Assembly (NCBI GenBank): GCA_021298245.1
Contig: JAJTDZ010000013.1
Coordinates: 1 to 36,955 of the forward strand
Direction of reading: 5' to 3'
DNA length: 36,955 nt
Source of the DNA: Algoriphagus sp.
GTDB taxonomy: Bacteria > Bacteroidota > Bacteroidia > Cytophagales > Cyclobacteriaceae
The number at the start of each line of letters is the position of its first letter. Positions within the stretch are counted from its first letter, which is position 1. A program made the position numbers and the translations under genes. The notes below the pieces were generated by a model. That model ran no database searches. It was not told the origin of the DNA and saw only the letters and a list, made by a program, of their open reading frames with translations. This document shows positions 11,535 through 18,977 of this stretch, in pieces.

Positions 11535-14500
11535 TCAAAATACGCGAACAGCTTTGACCCCACCATTAGGAAATCCCTTAGCTCCTTCAAAATTATTAGA
11601 AGCTCCACCAATGGCTATAAGCCACGCATTGTAGGCATCTCCAGCTCCTTCTGTTGATGTCCAATAGAATAATCTATTACTTGTTCCAATGTAAGACCTA
11701 TTACTTCTAATTGCATAAAGTTCTGAATAGCTGGGTAAGTACCAGTTTGTATATCCTCCTCCTGTATATGCCCTAGCTAATCCAGCAGCGTAATTTATTC
11801 CAGCACCTTCAGCTGCAACAATTAGATTGGTATTATTAATTCCAGCACCTAATTCTACAAAAGTCGATAATCCGTCCTGATTTAAATTATTAAGACCACC
11901 GCTTGCCCCAATTAATACCCCTTCAGTTCCCCACAAAATATCTGTATTTGATGCTGTTAAATCCCCAGATATAATTATCCCATGCTGCTGTGCTGGATCA
12001 TATCCTACATCTCCTGCTTGAAGGATATAGGCAACTTTTCCTCCTCCATACGAATTGCCTAAGGATAAATTAAGCGAAATTTTAAATGCAATTGGACTAG
12101 AGCTTGCGGCAGCGTAATTTCCATCAGAACTTGCTCCAACTGTAGCGGTGACCGTATAGGTACCACCATCGGTTGGTTTAGCCGCACTTGGACCATAGGT
12201 AGTAAACCCAGTTCCCGTATAGCTATAGGTGTAGGAGTTTCCAGTACCTGTATTTGTTGCAGTACTTGGCCCTTGAGCACTGGGTGAGGCTAAATTATAA
12301 TTGTAAGTGCCAATTGAAGGGGTAACGGTAGGTATTGCTTTTGCAATGGTAAATGCAGCAGTTGCACTTGCTGAAGTATAATTCCCATCCGTACTTGCCC
12401 CCAAAGTGACTGTTACGCTGTACGTACCTGCATTTGTCGGTCGCGTAGAACTCGCCGCGTAGGTTGTGGAGCCAGTTCCTACGTAACTATAAGTATAGGA
12501 GGTCCCTGTTCCTGTATTCGAGGCAGAGTTGGGGCCTTGGGCAGACCCTGAAAAGGTATAATTTCCTACCACGAGGTTTATGGTGGGGATTGCTTTCGCT
12601 GCAGCATTTCCAGCTAAATTTAACCAAGTTGTTCCATTAAAATATTCAGGCTCTCCGTTGGCACCACAGTTTGTACAATAAATCATTAATCCTTGCGCAG
12701 GATTTGTAATTGCATTTCGTTGGGCAAGTGTTAACCTGGGTGGTAAAAATCCTTGGGAGGTCGAATTAGCTTCTAATACCGCAGAAGCACTATTTTCAGA
12801 TGATGCTCCTACGATTACTTTTCCATTCACTGTTGCATTAGTTAACACCCCAACACTAGTTAAACTTGAACCTGTGATGGAGGATTTTAAGTAAGCTCCA
12901 GCCAAATTTTCTGCGCTTGCATTTGCAGCTATGGTAATATCCCCGCTGCCGTCAAATGATACTCCATTAATGGTTCTTGGAGTTGCCAATTTGGTAGCGG
13001 TGGCCGCATTGCCTGTAATATTAATTTGGTCCCCTGTATTCGTGCCCGAAATCGCTGCCAGTTTATTCTTTTCAGCAGTGGTATAGTCGTTGGTAGAAAG
13101 ATCTTTCCCTTGGACCTTGTCTACCTTAGTGGCCAAGGCAGAGGTCACATCGGTAGAGTTGGCCTTGGCTCCTAACGCTGCAGTAGTCGCATAGCTACTC
13201 AAGTCCTGGTCTCCTGTATTTGTACCAGTAATTGCCGCCAGTTTATTTTTTTCTGCAGTGGTATAGTCGTTGGTAGAAAGGTCTTTCCCTTGGACCTTGT
13301 CTACCTTGGTGGCCAAGGCAGAGGTCACATCAGTAGAGTTGGCCTTGGTATCTAATGCACTCTGCATGGCTACGCTGATGGGTTTGGCAGCATCGGATGT
13401 GTTATCCACATTTTCAAGCCCAACTTTAGTTTTACTAATCCCATTGGCAACCTTAGCATCAGTCACTGCTCCATCCGCAAGTTTGATCGTACTGATTCCC
13501 CCATCTGCAATTCCTCCTGCAGAGGCGTTTGCAGCAACATAGGTTTTTACTGCTTTCTGGGTTGGGTACAAAAGGTCACTGGGTGATGTTCCCCCTAGGT
13601 CCACCGCGGTCGATTTGTTGGCCACATTTTCTTTTAACTCTAAGGCACTGGACACTGAATTGGTGGAAGCTTTGGTCGCAAGTGCTGCAATCGTTGCAAA
13701 GCTACTTAGATCCTGATCTCCCGTATTCGTACCCGTAATCGCCGCCAGTTTGGTTTTCTCTGCAGTCGTATAGTCGTTGGTAGAAAGGTCTTTGCCTTGC
13801 ACCTTATCCACTTTTGTAGCTAGGCCGGCAGTCACATCAGTGGTGTTGGCCTTAGTGGCTAACGCCGTAGTTGTAGCCAAACCACTCAAATCCTGATCCC
13901 CCGTATTCGTGCCCGTAATCGCAGCCAGTTTGGTTTTCTCCGCAGTGGTGTAGTCGTTAGTCGAAAGGTCTTTGCCTTGCACCTTGTCTACTTTGGTGGC
14001 CAAAGCAGTGGTTACATCAGAAGCATTGGCTTTTTCATCAAGTGCTGCAATAGTCGCATAGCTACTTAGATCCTGATCCCCAGTATTCGTGCCCGTAATC
14101 GCCGCCAGTTTGGTTTTCTCTGCAGTCGTATAGTCGTTGGTAGAAAGGTCTTTACCTTGCACCTTATCTACTTTGGTAGACAAGGCAGTTTGGGCAGCCG
14201 TGCTCAAAGGTTTGTTGGCGTCTGAGGTATTGCTTACCTGATCCAACTGCAGCGCCCCTTTCAGCGCTGAGATGGAAGCCACCCCTGTTCCTCCCTTTGC
14301 CGGGGGCAAAACCCCTTGCACATTTTCTGCATCTACTCCATTCGCATAGTAGGCAAAGGGTACCGCCTGCAATCGAGAAGTCCCCATCAACGCAAAGTTG
14401 GTTCCACCTTGAGGATCCAATTCCACCTTTAAAAATTTCGGCGACACCTTCCAATTGATGTCGGTAAAGTTGCCCGTTTTGGTCAAAAAGACCCCATCTC

Positions 14501-14738
14501 CGATTACCACCGAGAACATGCCCTGCCCGTTGGAGGTAGCTTCCTTCGTTTCTTGATACTCCACCGTTCCAGACTCGGTGCTTTGAATCACCGCAAAGCG
14601 AAGCGTAATTTTTTGATTGACCAAAGGCTCACCTGAAGCATTTCGGGCGATGCCTTGGAAGTTGATGCCGCTCGATTGTGCAAAGGCAAGTTGACTAGAG
14701 AGTAGGAATGCAAAAAGAAGCAGGGGCAATTTTCTCAT
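11535..14738 (-). CDS. Exported fibre-like repeat protein with phage-tail-fibre-type repeats, MBG-like repeats and DUF1566-like C-terminus
   Basis: A 1067-residue secreted protein with a Sec signal peptide (residues 1-20, ending LAFA). Residues about 22-135 form a conserved Bacteroidota N-terminal domain (GINFQGIARN ... LQAVPFAYYA). Then come five 60-residue repeats starting TKVDKVQGKDLSTNDYTTAEK (three at 188-367, two at 477-576) of the kind found in phage tail fibres and trimeric adhesins. A head-like segment GLMIYCTNCGANGEPEYFNG (about 690-710) and two 80-residue MBG-like repeats starting KAIPT follow. The last 175 residues resemble DUF1566/FGE-type folds (WYLPSYSELYAIRSN, WTSTE). There is no T9SS C-terminal signal, although the upstream partner has one; the stop/start overlap of 4 nt indicates co-translation. 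A surface adhesin or fibre is likely; ligand unknown. Confidence 0.8.
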   Translation of the reverse strand: MRKLPLLLFAFLLSSQLAFAQSSGINFQGIARNASGEPLVNQKITLRFAVIQSTESGTVEYQETKEATSNGQGMFSVVIGDGVFLTKTGNFTDINWKVSPKFLKVELDPQGGTNFALMGTSRLQAVPFAYYANGVDAENVQGVLPPAKGGTGVASISALKGALQLDQVSNTSDANKPLSTAAQTALSTKVDKVQGKDLSTNDYTTAEKTKLAAITGTNTGDQDLSSYATIAALDEKANASDVTTALATKVDKVQGKDLSTNDYTTAEKTKLAAITGTNTGDQDLSGLATTTALATKANTTDVTAGLATKVDKVQGKDLSTNDYTTAEKTKLAAITGTNTGDQDLSSFATIAALATKASTNSVSSALELKENVANKSTAVDLGGTSPSDLLYPTQKAVKTYVAANASAGGIADGGISTIKLADGAVTDAKVANGISKTKVGLENVDNTSDAAKPISVAMQSALDTKANSTDVTSALATKVDKVQGKDLSTNDYTTAEKNKLAAITGTNTGDQDLSSYATTAALGAKANSTDVTSALATKVDKVQGKDLSTNDYTTAEKNKLAAISGTNTGDQINITGNAATATKLATPRTINGVSFDGSGDITIAANASAENLAGAYLKSSITGSSLTSVGVLTNATVNGKVIVGASSENSASAVLEANSTSQGFLPPRLTLAQRNAITNPAQGLMIYCTNCGANGEPEYFNGTTWLNLAGNAAAKAIPTINLVVGNYTFSGSAQGPNSASNTGTGTSYTYSYVGTGSTTYAASSTRPTNAGTYSVTVTLGASTDGNYTSASATAAFTIAKAIPTVTPSIGTYNYNLASPSAQGPSTATNTGTGNSYTYSYTGTGFTTYGPSAAKPTDGGTYTVTATVGASSDGNYAAASSSPIAFKISLNLSLGNSYGGGKVAYILQAGDVGYDPAQQHGIIISGDLTASNTDILWGTEGVLIGASGGLNNLNQDGLSTFVELGAGINNTNLIVAAEGAGINYAAGLARAYTGGGYTNWYLPSYSELYAIRSNRSYIGTSNRLFYWTSTEGAGDAYNAWLIAIGGASNNFEGAKGFPNGGVKAVRVF
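12060..12606 (-). repeat. Two tandem MBG-like repeat modules
   Basis: Two copies of about 80 codons encode modules that begin KAIPT and share TNTGTGxSYTYSYxGTG, then TYxxSxxxPTxxGTY and GASxDGNYxxAS. They resemble the MBG/Ig-like repeats of bacterial surface proteins and lie between the fibre repeats and the C-terminal domain. Confidence 0.7.
13011..13310 (-). repeat. 180-bp tandem repeat, block B (two copies, second one truncated)
   Basis: The second pair of fibre repeats, with the same 180-bp period as block A. The two copies agree closely with each other (both read AEKNKLAAI rather than AEKTKLAAI), which suggests duplication or conversion after the split from block A. The second copy breaks off after GTNTGDQ. 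Confidence 0.85.
13638..14177 (-). repeat. 180-bp tandem repeat, block A (three copies)
   Basis: Three exact-period 180-bp (60-codon) repeats encoding TKVDKVQGKDLSTNDYTTAEK, then TKLAAITGTNTGDQDLS and a more variable 20-residue heptad-like segment ending in ALA/GLA. The first 40 codons are nearly invariant even at synonymous sites and the last 20 diverge. Confidence 0.88.
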
Positions 14739-15271
14739 CGGTAGGATTTGATTAATTTGAGGGTAGCCGCTTGGGTTAACCCTTCTGAGGTGTAGGTCAG
14801 GCGGATAAAGTACATGCCTGCAGCCAGGCTAGAAATGGAAAATTCTTTTTCGACTCGATTTTGGTAATAGGTTGGGGGAACTGATTCTAGCACACGACCT
14901 TGGATATCGATCAATTGGAACTCCAGATAACCCGGCTTACTAACCGCACCTTTCACGGTGGTGTAATCCCCTGCTGGGTTTGGAAAAAGTTGGAGCGCTA
15001 CTTCTTCCTGTCTTGGAGAAGTATTCAAGCCAGTGACAAGGGGTGCAAAGGTCTGTAGAAACCCAGCAGTCAATTTGATGTTTGGGTTTCCGTTGTATTG
15101 GGTGACGGAAGCTTGTTCCCCGATGCTGTAGTCGAGCGAACTAGTTCCTGACCTAGAAGGCATTCCACCAGCGTTGATTACTTGCGGATTAATGCTCTGG
15201 GCATAAAGGCCACCCGAATTGATTACTAAAACCAAAAAGATGAAACAAGAAAATTTAGAAACCTGGCTCAT
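14735..15271 (-). CDS. Small exported protein with T9SS type A sorting domain
   Basis: A 178-residue secreted protein. A signal peptide (about residues 1-24, ending GLYA) is followed by a short conserved module, VINAGGMPSRSGTSSLDYSIGEQ ending GFLQTF, seen in many Bacteroidota exported proteins. The last 80 residues form a T9SS type A C-terminal domain: LFPNPAGDYTTVKG, LEFQLIDIQGRVL, SSLAAGMYFIRL and a basic tail ending KLIKSYR. That domain directs passage through the type IX machinery and surface attachment. The stop overlaps the start of the 1067-residue fibre gene by 4 nt, so the two are made together and may act together at the surface. Confidence 0.88.
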   Translation of the reverse strand: MSQVSKFSCFIFLVLVINSGGLYAQSINPQVINAGGMPSRSGTSSLDYSIGEQASVTQYNGNPNIKLTAGFLQTFAPLVTGLNTSPRQEEVALQLFPNPAGDYTTVKGAVSKPGYLEFQLIDIQGRVLESVPPTYYQNRVEKEFSISSLAAGMYFIRLTYTSEGLTQAATLKLIKSYR

Positions 15272-15313
15272 GTACCAAAGGGGAATTCAGAAAACATGTG
15301 AGAAGATACAGGA

Positions 15314-15340
15314 GGTCACTTTGAGGAATTCAAAGTGGCC
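15314..15340. promoter_or_regulatory. Hairpin between the AraC gene and the T9SS pair
   Basis: An 11-bp imperfect stem (one G-T wobble) with core CACTTTGA / TCAAAGTG around a 5-nt loop. There is no T-run on the minus strand, so it is not a standard terminator; it may be a leader structure of the T9SS gene or a processing site. Confidence 0.4.
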
Positions 15341-15394
15341 CAGGATTCATCTCCCAAGTTCAGAACTTGACACCAAAAACTAGGTTTGGACTCC

Positions 15395-16585
15395 TTATTG
15401 AATAAAAGAAGGAGATTGAAGGTATTCTGAGGGCGTACACTTGTAAAAGCGCTTGAATGCCCTGTAAAAAGAACTTTTGGATGAAAACCCAGCTTGAAGG
15501 GCTATGGCCTCTATGGTCAAGATATCCAATGAGGAACGATCGACCTGCGCCAAAAAGTAATGGACGCGCATTTCATTCAGGTAATCACTAAATCGCTTTT
15601 TGTAATAGGAATTGATCAGGTAGGAGAGTTCACGTATTGGAATTCCTGTGGCCACTGCTACTTCACTGATGGTCAAATTAGGCTGTAGGAATGCCTTCTT
15701 TTCTGAAAAATAGGATTCTAAAAGGGCTATCTCTTGGGTATAGTTTTCATAATTAAATAGACGTTCCTCCTTTTCAGTGGATATTGCGCCCTGTTTTATT
15801 ATTGGATTCTGTCGAACAAAAGGTAATCCAATCAACACTTGGGGATGAATCAAAAGGTATACACCAATCAAAAAAAATGAGAACCCTAATAATACCGCTG
15901 GAAATAGGTTGATTAAGTTCTCTTCAAAAATATCCCGATTGAAAAGAAAAAGGCCTATAACAACTAAAAAACTTATCAAAATACCCGTGGCAGATCCAGT
16001 AAAAATCTTTAACCAACGCATCACATGGAGAATTTGACTTTCCATGGATAGGTCTTTGGTGCGCTTATGAACCGTGAAGATCAGCCACCATTGTGCACTT
16101 ATGTAAAAAATAGCTTGTGCTGCGCGCGACAAGTGGAAAACTGGCTCAGAAATTAGCCCCACAGGACGGGTTATCGCCGAATTTTGATCCTGCAAAATCG
16201 CTGAGATTACTTCTAGTTTGAATTCTTCGGAACTCAAAAAAAAGGGCAGATAACTGATCAAAAATAAGGTGAAAGGAAGGAGGTGAAGAAGGTCTTTACT
16301 TATCCATTTTCTTTCATTAAAAAGTACCGAGCGAACATACAAGTAGCCCAATGGGGGAATTAAGAAGTTGATGGGAGCGGCTGTTTTGAAAAAAAAGGGA
16401 ACCTCAAGGATTGTTCCTGTAATGATCAACACATAGGCTCCTGCAGTCCAGCATTGAAAAAAAATAAAGGAGGCAAGTAGGTAGTCCGAGTAGGAACGCA
16501 AGGCATTTTTCTTGAACAACAAGACATAAATGGAAAGCAGACCACAGAGAATCCCCGCTTGGGACAAGTCGATTAAATCAATCAT
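15395..16585 (-). CDS. Membrane-embedded AraC-family transcriptional regulator
   Basis: A 396-residue protein. Residues about 1-240 hold seven hydrophobic helices, starting at IDLIDLSQAGILCGLLSIYVL, and residues about 290-396 form an AraC/XylS double helix-turn-helix. Visible motifs are LTISEVAVATGIPIRELSYLIN in the first HTH and IEAIALQAGFSSKSSFYRAFKRF in the second, with the terminal TPSEY. This 7TM-AraC architecture is common in Bacteroidota and is thought to sense a membrane or periplasmic signal directly. It lies upstream of the T9SS/fibre pair on the same strand with a 123-nt gap, so control of those genes is plausible but unproven. Confidence 0.88.
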   Translation of the reverse strand: MIDLIDLSQAGILCGLLSIYVLLFKKNALRSYSDYLLASFIFFQCWTAGAYVLIITGTILEVPFFFKTAAPINFLIPPLGYLYVRSVLFNERKWISKDLLHLLPFTLFLISYLPFFLSSEEFKLEVISAILQDQNSAITRPVGLISEPVFHLSRAAQAIFYISAQWWLIFTVHKRTKDLSMESQILHVMRWLKIFTGSATGILISFLVVIGLFLFNRDIFEENLINLFPAVLLGFSFFLIGVYLLIHPQVLIGLPFVRQNPIIKQGAISTEKEERLFNYENYTQEIALLESYFSEKKAFLQPNLTISEVAVATGIPIRELSYLINSYYKKRFSDYLNEMRVHYFLAQVDRSSLDILTIEAIALQAGFSSKSSFYRAFKRFYKCTPSEYLQSPSFIQ

Positions 16586-16609
16586 ACTTCTTGAATCGCT
16601 TCACGAATT

Positions 16610-16617
16610 CAAAGGTA
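16610..16617 (-). promoter_or_regulatory. Candidate -7 box for the AraC regulator
   Basis: The minus strand reads TACCTTTG, an exact TAnnTTTG match, 24 nt upstream of the start codon. The 11-bp repeat array begins 24 nt further upstream, where an activator would sit relative to the implied start site. Confidence 0.5.
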
Positions 16618-16641
16618 GTGGATAGAATGATATAAATAAAT

Positions 16642-16696
16642 TGGAAATAGGATGGAAATAATGTAGAAATAGGATGGAGATAAGGTGGAAATAGGG
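16642..16696. repeat. Five 11-bp tandem direct repeats, possible operator
   Basis: Five head-to-tail copies of an 11-mer with consensus TGGAAATAGGA: TGGAAATAGGA, TGGAAATAATG, TAGAAATAGGA, TGGAGATAAGG and TGGAAATAGGG, with no spacer. The period is close to one helical turn, so all copies face the same side of the DNA. It sits about -40 to -92 from the inferred start of the AraC gene. Confidence 0.7.
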
Positions 16697-16728
16697 GATT
16701 CAATTCGTATTTTGATTGTATTTCACGA

Positions 16729-16758
16729 CACCTGCCTGCGGCTGGCAGGCGAAGCGGA
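16729..16758. repeat. CCTGCC/GGCAGG repeat element
   Basis: A short inverted repeat, CCTGCC and GGCAGG around a 7-nt loop, followed by CGAAGCGGAG. Similar CTGCCTGCC motifs recur at 26317-26345 and CGCCTGCC at 18233-18240, so this is probably a dispersed genomic repeat. Confidence 0.4.
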
Positions 16759-16819
16759 GTTTATTTCTACTGTATTTTTCTTTCTGAAAACACTAACGAA
16801 TGCACAAAGGAAAAAACAT

Positions 16820-16846
16820 AAAAAAAGCGGAAGTTCTTTCCGCTTT
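16820..16846 (-). terminator. Intrinsic terminator of the tRNA array
   Basis: A 9-bp perfect stem (16824-16832 with 16838-16846, core AAAGCGGAA) followed on the minus strand by a run of seven T. It begins just past the 3' CCA of tRNA-Arg. Confidence 0.85.
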
Positions 16847-16849
16847 GTG

Positions 16850-16926
16850 TGGTGATCCGGTCAGGACTCGAACCTGAAACCTACTGCTTAGAAGGCAGTT
16901 GCTCTATCCAGTTGAGCTACAGGACC
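16850..16926 (-). tRNA. tRNA-Arg (anticodon TCT)
   Basis: A full cloverleaf on the minus strand: acceptor GGTCCTG, D-stem GCTC/GAGC, anticodon stem ACTGC/GCAGT with loop CTTCTAA (anticodon TCT, reads AGA), T-stem TCAGG/CCTGA with loop TTCGAGT, discriminator A and an encoded CCA. The acceptor stem has a G2-U71 wobble and a U6-C67 mismatch. Confidence 0.93.
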
Positions 16927-17021
16927 TTGATTCCTAGTATATCTACTTTGATACCTCGAGATCTCTACGGCAAAAGCATTCGCTAAGTACTCGTGGAAAT
17001 CTCCAATCTACCTTCCTAAAG

Positions 17022-17095
17022 TCGGGGTGGCAGGATTCGAACCTACGACCTCCACATCCCAAATGTGGCGCGATACCGGGCTACGCTACACCCCG
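17022..17095 (-). tRNA. tRNA-Pro (anticodon TGG)
   Basis: A cloverleaf with acceptor CGGGGTG/CACCCCG, anticodon stem CCACA/TGTGG and loop TTTGGGA (anticodon TGG). The T-loop is TTCGAAT. The 3' CCA is not encoded. Confidence 0.95.
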
Positions 17096-17127
17096 AAACT
17101 TACTCTGATCTCTTTTAGACCAGTTTG

Positions 17128-17200
17128 TGATCCCGCTGGGATTCGAACCCAGGACCCATACATTAAAAGTGTATTGCTCTACCAGCTGAGCTACGGAATC
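17128..17200 (-). tRNA. tRNA-Lys (anticodon TTT)
   Basis: A cloverleaf with acceptor GATTCCG/CGGGATC, anticodon stem ATACA/TGTAT and loop CTTTTAA (anticodon TTT). The T-arm is CTGGG TTCGAAT CCCAG. The 3' CCA is not encoded. It is first in the minus-strand tRNA array. Confidence 0.95.
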
Positions 17201-17259
17201 GGTACGCTTTATTTCAATTTGACCTTGCTTTTTGATAAGCCAATGCCGTAATTGGACTG

Positions 17260-17291
17260 CAAATTTATGATTCTGAATTCTAAATGCCAAA
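17260..17291 (-). promoter_or_regulatory. Two-box promoter of the tRNA-Lys/Pro/Arg array
   Basis: The minus strand carries TTTG (17288-17291, -33 box) and TAAATTTG (17260-17267, -7 box) separated by 20 nt, the standard Bacteroidota spacing. Transcription would start near 17254, about 54 nt before tRNA-Lys. The -33 box lies inside the first codons of the oppositely oriented gene at 17284. Confidence 0.7.
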
Positions 17292-18009
17292 AATCAGCCC
17301 AATCTTTCTTGTAAAAGTTTTCCTATTTTTTGGACTACTACTACAAAGTGCTCATTCTCAAGCAGATGTGCCAAGATTGTTGATTGCCGACTCCTTGTTT
17401 TCCCAAAGAAGCTACAAGGAGGCCATGGAGATCTATGAGGTCAACTTTAAGGAAGGCGTGTATTCTCCTTCTATGTTATTGAAAATGGCCTTTATTGCTG
17501 AAGGGATAGGAGATCGTGAGGGTGCTACCTTGTATTTGAGCAAGTACTACGACTTGAGTCCAAACCCCCAAACCATATCAAAAATAAAAACCCTCACGGA
17601 ACAGACCGAGCTAGTAGGATACGAGATCAGCGATGGAATGCGGATTTTTTTATTGTTGGTCGAATTCAAAGAGATCATTGTAGGGGCCTTGACCTTATTC
17701 TTGATCATGTCCTTGATCTTGCTTTGGTCTAAGAGTAAAAAAATCAAAGAGGCCAAGTTTTATTGGCCCTCCTTCCTACTGATTGGTATCATTTTTCTAG
17801 CCAATAACTTTTTGGATGGACCAACCACCGCATTGATTACTTCTAGCCCTAGTCTCATCCGAACCAAGCCCAGTGCAGGAGGGGAAATGATTGAATTGGT
17901 AGAGCCTGGGCATCGTGTCACCATCACCTCATCCCAAGACATTTGGTACGAAATCGAGTGGAAAGACCGGGTAGCCTACATCAAGAAAGACGAAGTGACA
18001 AGATTGTGA
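17284..18009 (+). CDS. TPR / SH3b membrane protein (BatE-like architecture)
   Basis: A 241-residue protein. A signal peptide or anchor (about residues 1-26) is followed by two to three TPR-like helical pairs (PRLLIADSLFSQRSYKEAMEIYEVNF, about residues 29-100), two membrane helices (about 125-145 and 157-175) and a C-terminal SH3b-like domain with the paired segments LIRTKPSAGGEMI, EPGHRVTI and WYEIEWKDRVAYIKKDEV. This order matches BatE-type proteins of Bacteroidota aerotolerance operons, but no other bat gene is nearby, so only the architecture is claimed. Its first codons overlap the -33 element of the divergent tRNA promoter. Confidence 0.7.
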   Translation: MPKISPIFLVKVFLFFGLLLQSAHSQADVPRLLIADSLFSQRSYKEAMEIYEVNFKEGVYSPSMLLKMAFIAEGIGDREGATLYLSKYYDLSPNPQTISKIKTLTEQTELVGYEISDGMRIFLLLVEFKEIIVGALTLFLIMSLILLWSKSKKIKEAKFYWPSFLLIGIIFLANNFLDGPTTALITSSPSLIRTKPSAGGEMIELVEPGHRVTITSSQDIWYEIEWKDRVAYIKKDEVTRL

Positions 18010-18025
18010 GGGTGAATTGTACGAT

Positions 18026-18230
18026 GTACCAGGTACAAAGTACAAAGTAGAGACACCATTTAAGATCTCGGATTTTCCTATTTCACCCAGCCAGGCTGAT
18101 TCCAAGTAGTGACCTAGATAAAAAAAAGTACCAAGTAAAAAGTAAGATCGGAAACGAAATTCCTACTCCATCTTGATACTTGGTACTTGATTCTAGCTAC
18201 TTAAAAGTCTTGACTCATTGTACCTGGTAC
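18026..18230. repeat. Nested inverted repeats, GTAC-rich intergenic element
   Basis: An outer 13-bp inverted repeat (GTACCAGGTACAA at 18026-18038, complement at 18218-18230) encloses an inner 12-bp inverted repeat (AAGTACCAAGTA at 18126-18137, complement at 18177-18188). Extra TACAAAGTA units adjoin the left arm. The outer arms are themselves near-palindromic. It fills the convergent gap and looks like a small non-coding mobile or REP-type element. Confidence 0.6.
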
Positions 18231-18239
18231 TTCGCCTGC

Positions 18240-18974
18240 CTACAGCTTCTTAATCATCAAATTGCGGTAATGCACCACGTCTCCATGATCCTGTAAGGAA
18301 ATTTTACCTTTTTTGTACTTTCCAAAGCCAGGCATGTTTTTGAACTTACTTTTTGCTATCAAGGCTTCCCATTCCGGCGTAAAGAGTTGGGTGGATACAA
18401 TATTCACTCCGTTTAAGAAAAAATCAAGTTTGCCTTGATTGATGCGGATTTCAGCTTGATTCCATTCTCCAGCGGGCTTTACCGTCTCTTGGCTGCTCAC
18501 AATCAGGTCGTACAAATCACCTGCCCGGTGGCTGATGATCTTGGCATCTGGATGCCCCGCATTGTCCAAGACCTGCATTTCAGGCCCCGTCTGCCAGGGA
18601 TAGGGGTACTCGGGAGACTCGTGGACTAAGAAGATCACCCCGCTATTGCCATTGGGAGCGATTTTCCATTCGTATTTGAAATGAAAATTTTCAAATTCCT
18701 CCACCGTAACAATATCACCTCCATCACCGGTTTGCCAACCCGCCTTGTTGCTGGCATCCAGGTAGAGCTCTCCATTTTCAATTTTCCAAGCTTTGCCTAC
18801 CTCTCCTCCTCCATATTTTTTCCATCCAGCAAAGGATTTACCATCAAAGAGTGAAATCCATTCCTCTTTTTTAGTATCCGCAGATTCATTTTTTGGAAGA
18901 GGTTCAATCCTTGGGAAGGTAAAGGCAGCTAGAAGGCCAAGGCCCAAGCTTAGCGCGATCCATTTCGTCTTCAT
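18240..18974 (-). CDS. DUF1080 (3-keto-disaccharide hydrolase-like) exported protein
   Basis: A 244-residue protein with an N-terminal signal segment (residues about 5-22) and no lipobox cysteine. The remainder is a concanavalin-like DUF1080 domain: WISLFDGKSFAGWKKYG at the start, NGSNSG-like NGNSGVIFLVHE in the middle, GPEMQVLDN, then GEWNQAEIRINQGKLDFFLNG and a closing ISLQDHGDVVHYRNLMIKKL. Members have been shown to act on 3-keto-glycosides, cleaving the sugar by an elimination-type route rather than classical hydrolysis. It lies 3 nt after the cytochrome c gene and in the same cluster as a GMC dehydrogenase that could form the 3-keto substrate. Confidence 0.88.
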   Translation of the reverse strand: MKTKWIALSLGLGLLAAFTFPRIEPLPKNESADTKKEEWISLFDGKSFAGWKKYGGGEVGKAWKIENGELYLDASNKAGWQTGDGGDIVTVEEFENFHFKYEWKIAPNGNSGVIFLVHESPEYPYPWQTGPEMQVLDNAGHPDAKIISHRAGDLYDLIVSSQETVKPAGEWNQAEIRINQGKLDFFLNGVNIVSTQLFTPEWEALIAKSKFKNMPGFGKYKKGKISLQDHGDVVHYRNLMIKKL

Positions 18975-18977
18975 TTC

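Noticed and set aside
13011..14177. Regularly spaced repeats considered as a CRISPR array
   Set aside because: The unit is 180 bp, in frame, and encodes repeated protein segments; there are no short repeats with unique spacers and no cas genes.
17027..17251. Open frame of 74 codons over the tRNA region
   Set aside because: It is the antisense of tRNA-Pro and tRNA-Lys. Peptides such as GFEPTTSTSQ and GIRTQDPYIKS are a well-known artefact of translating tRNA complements.
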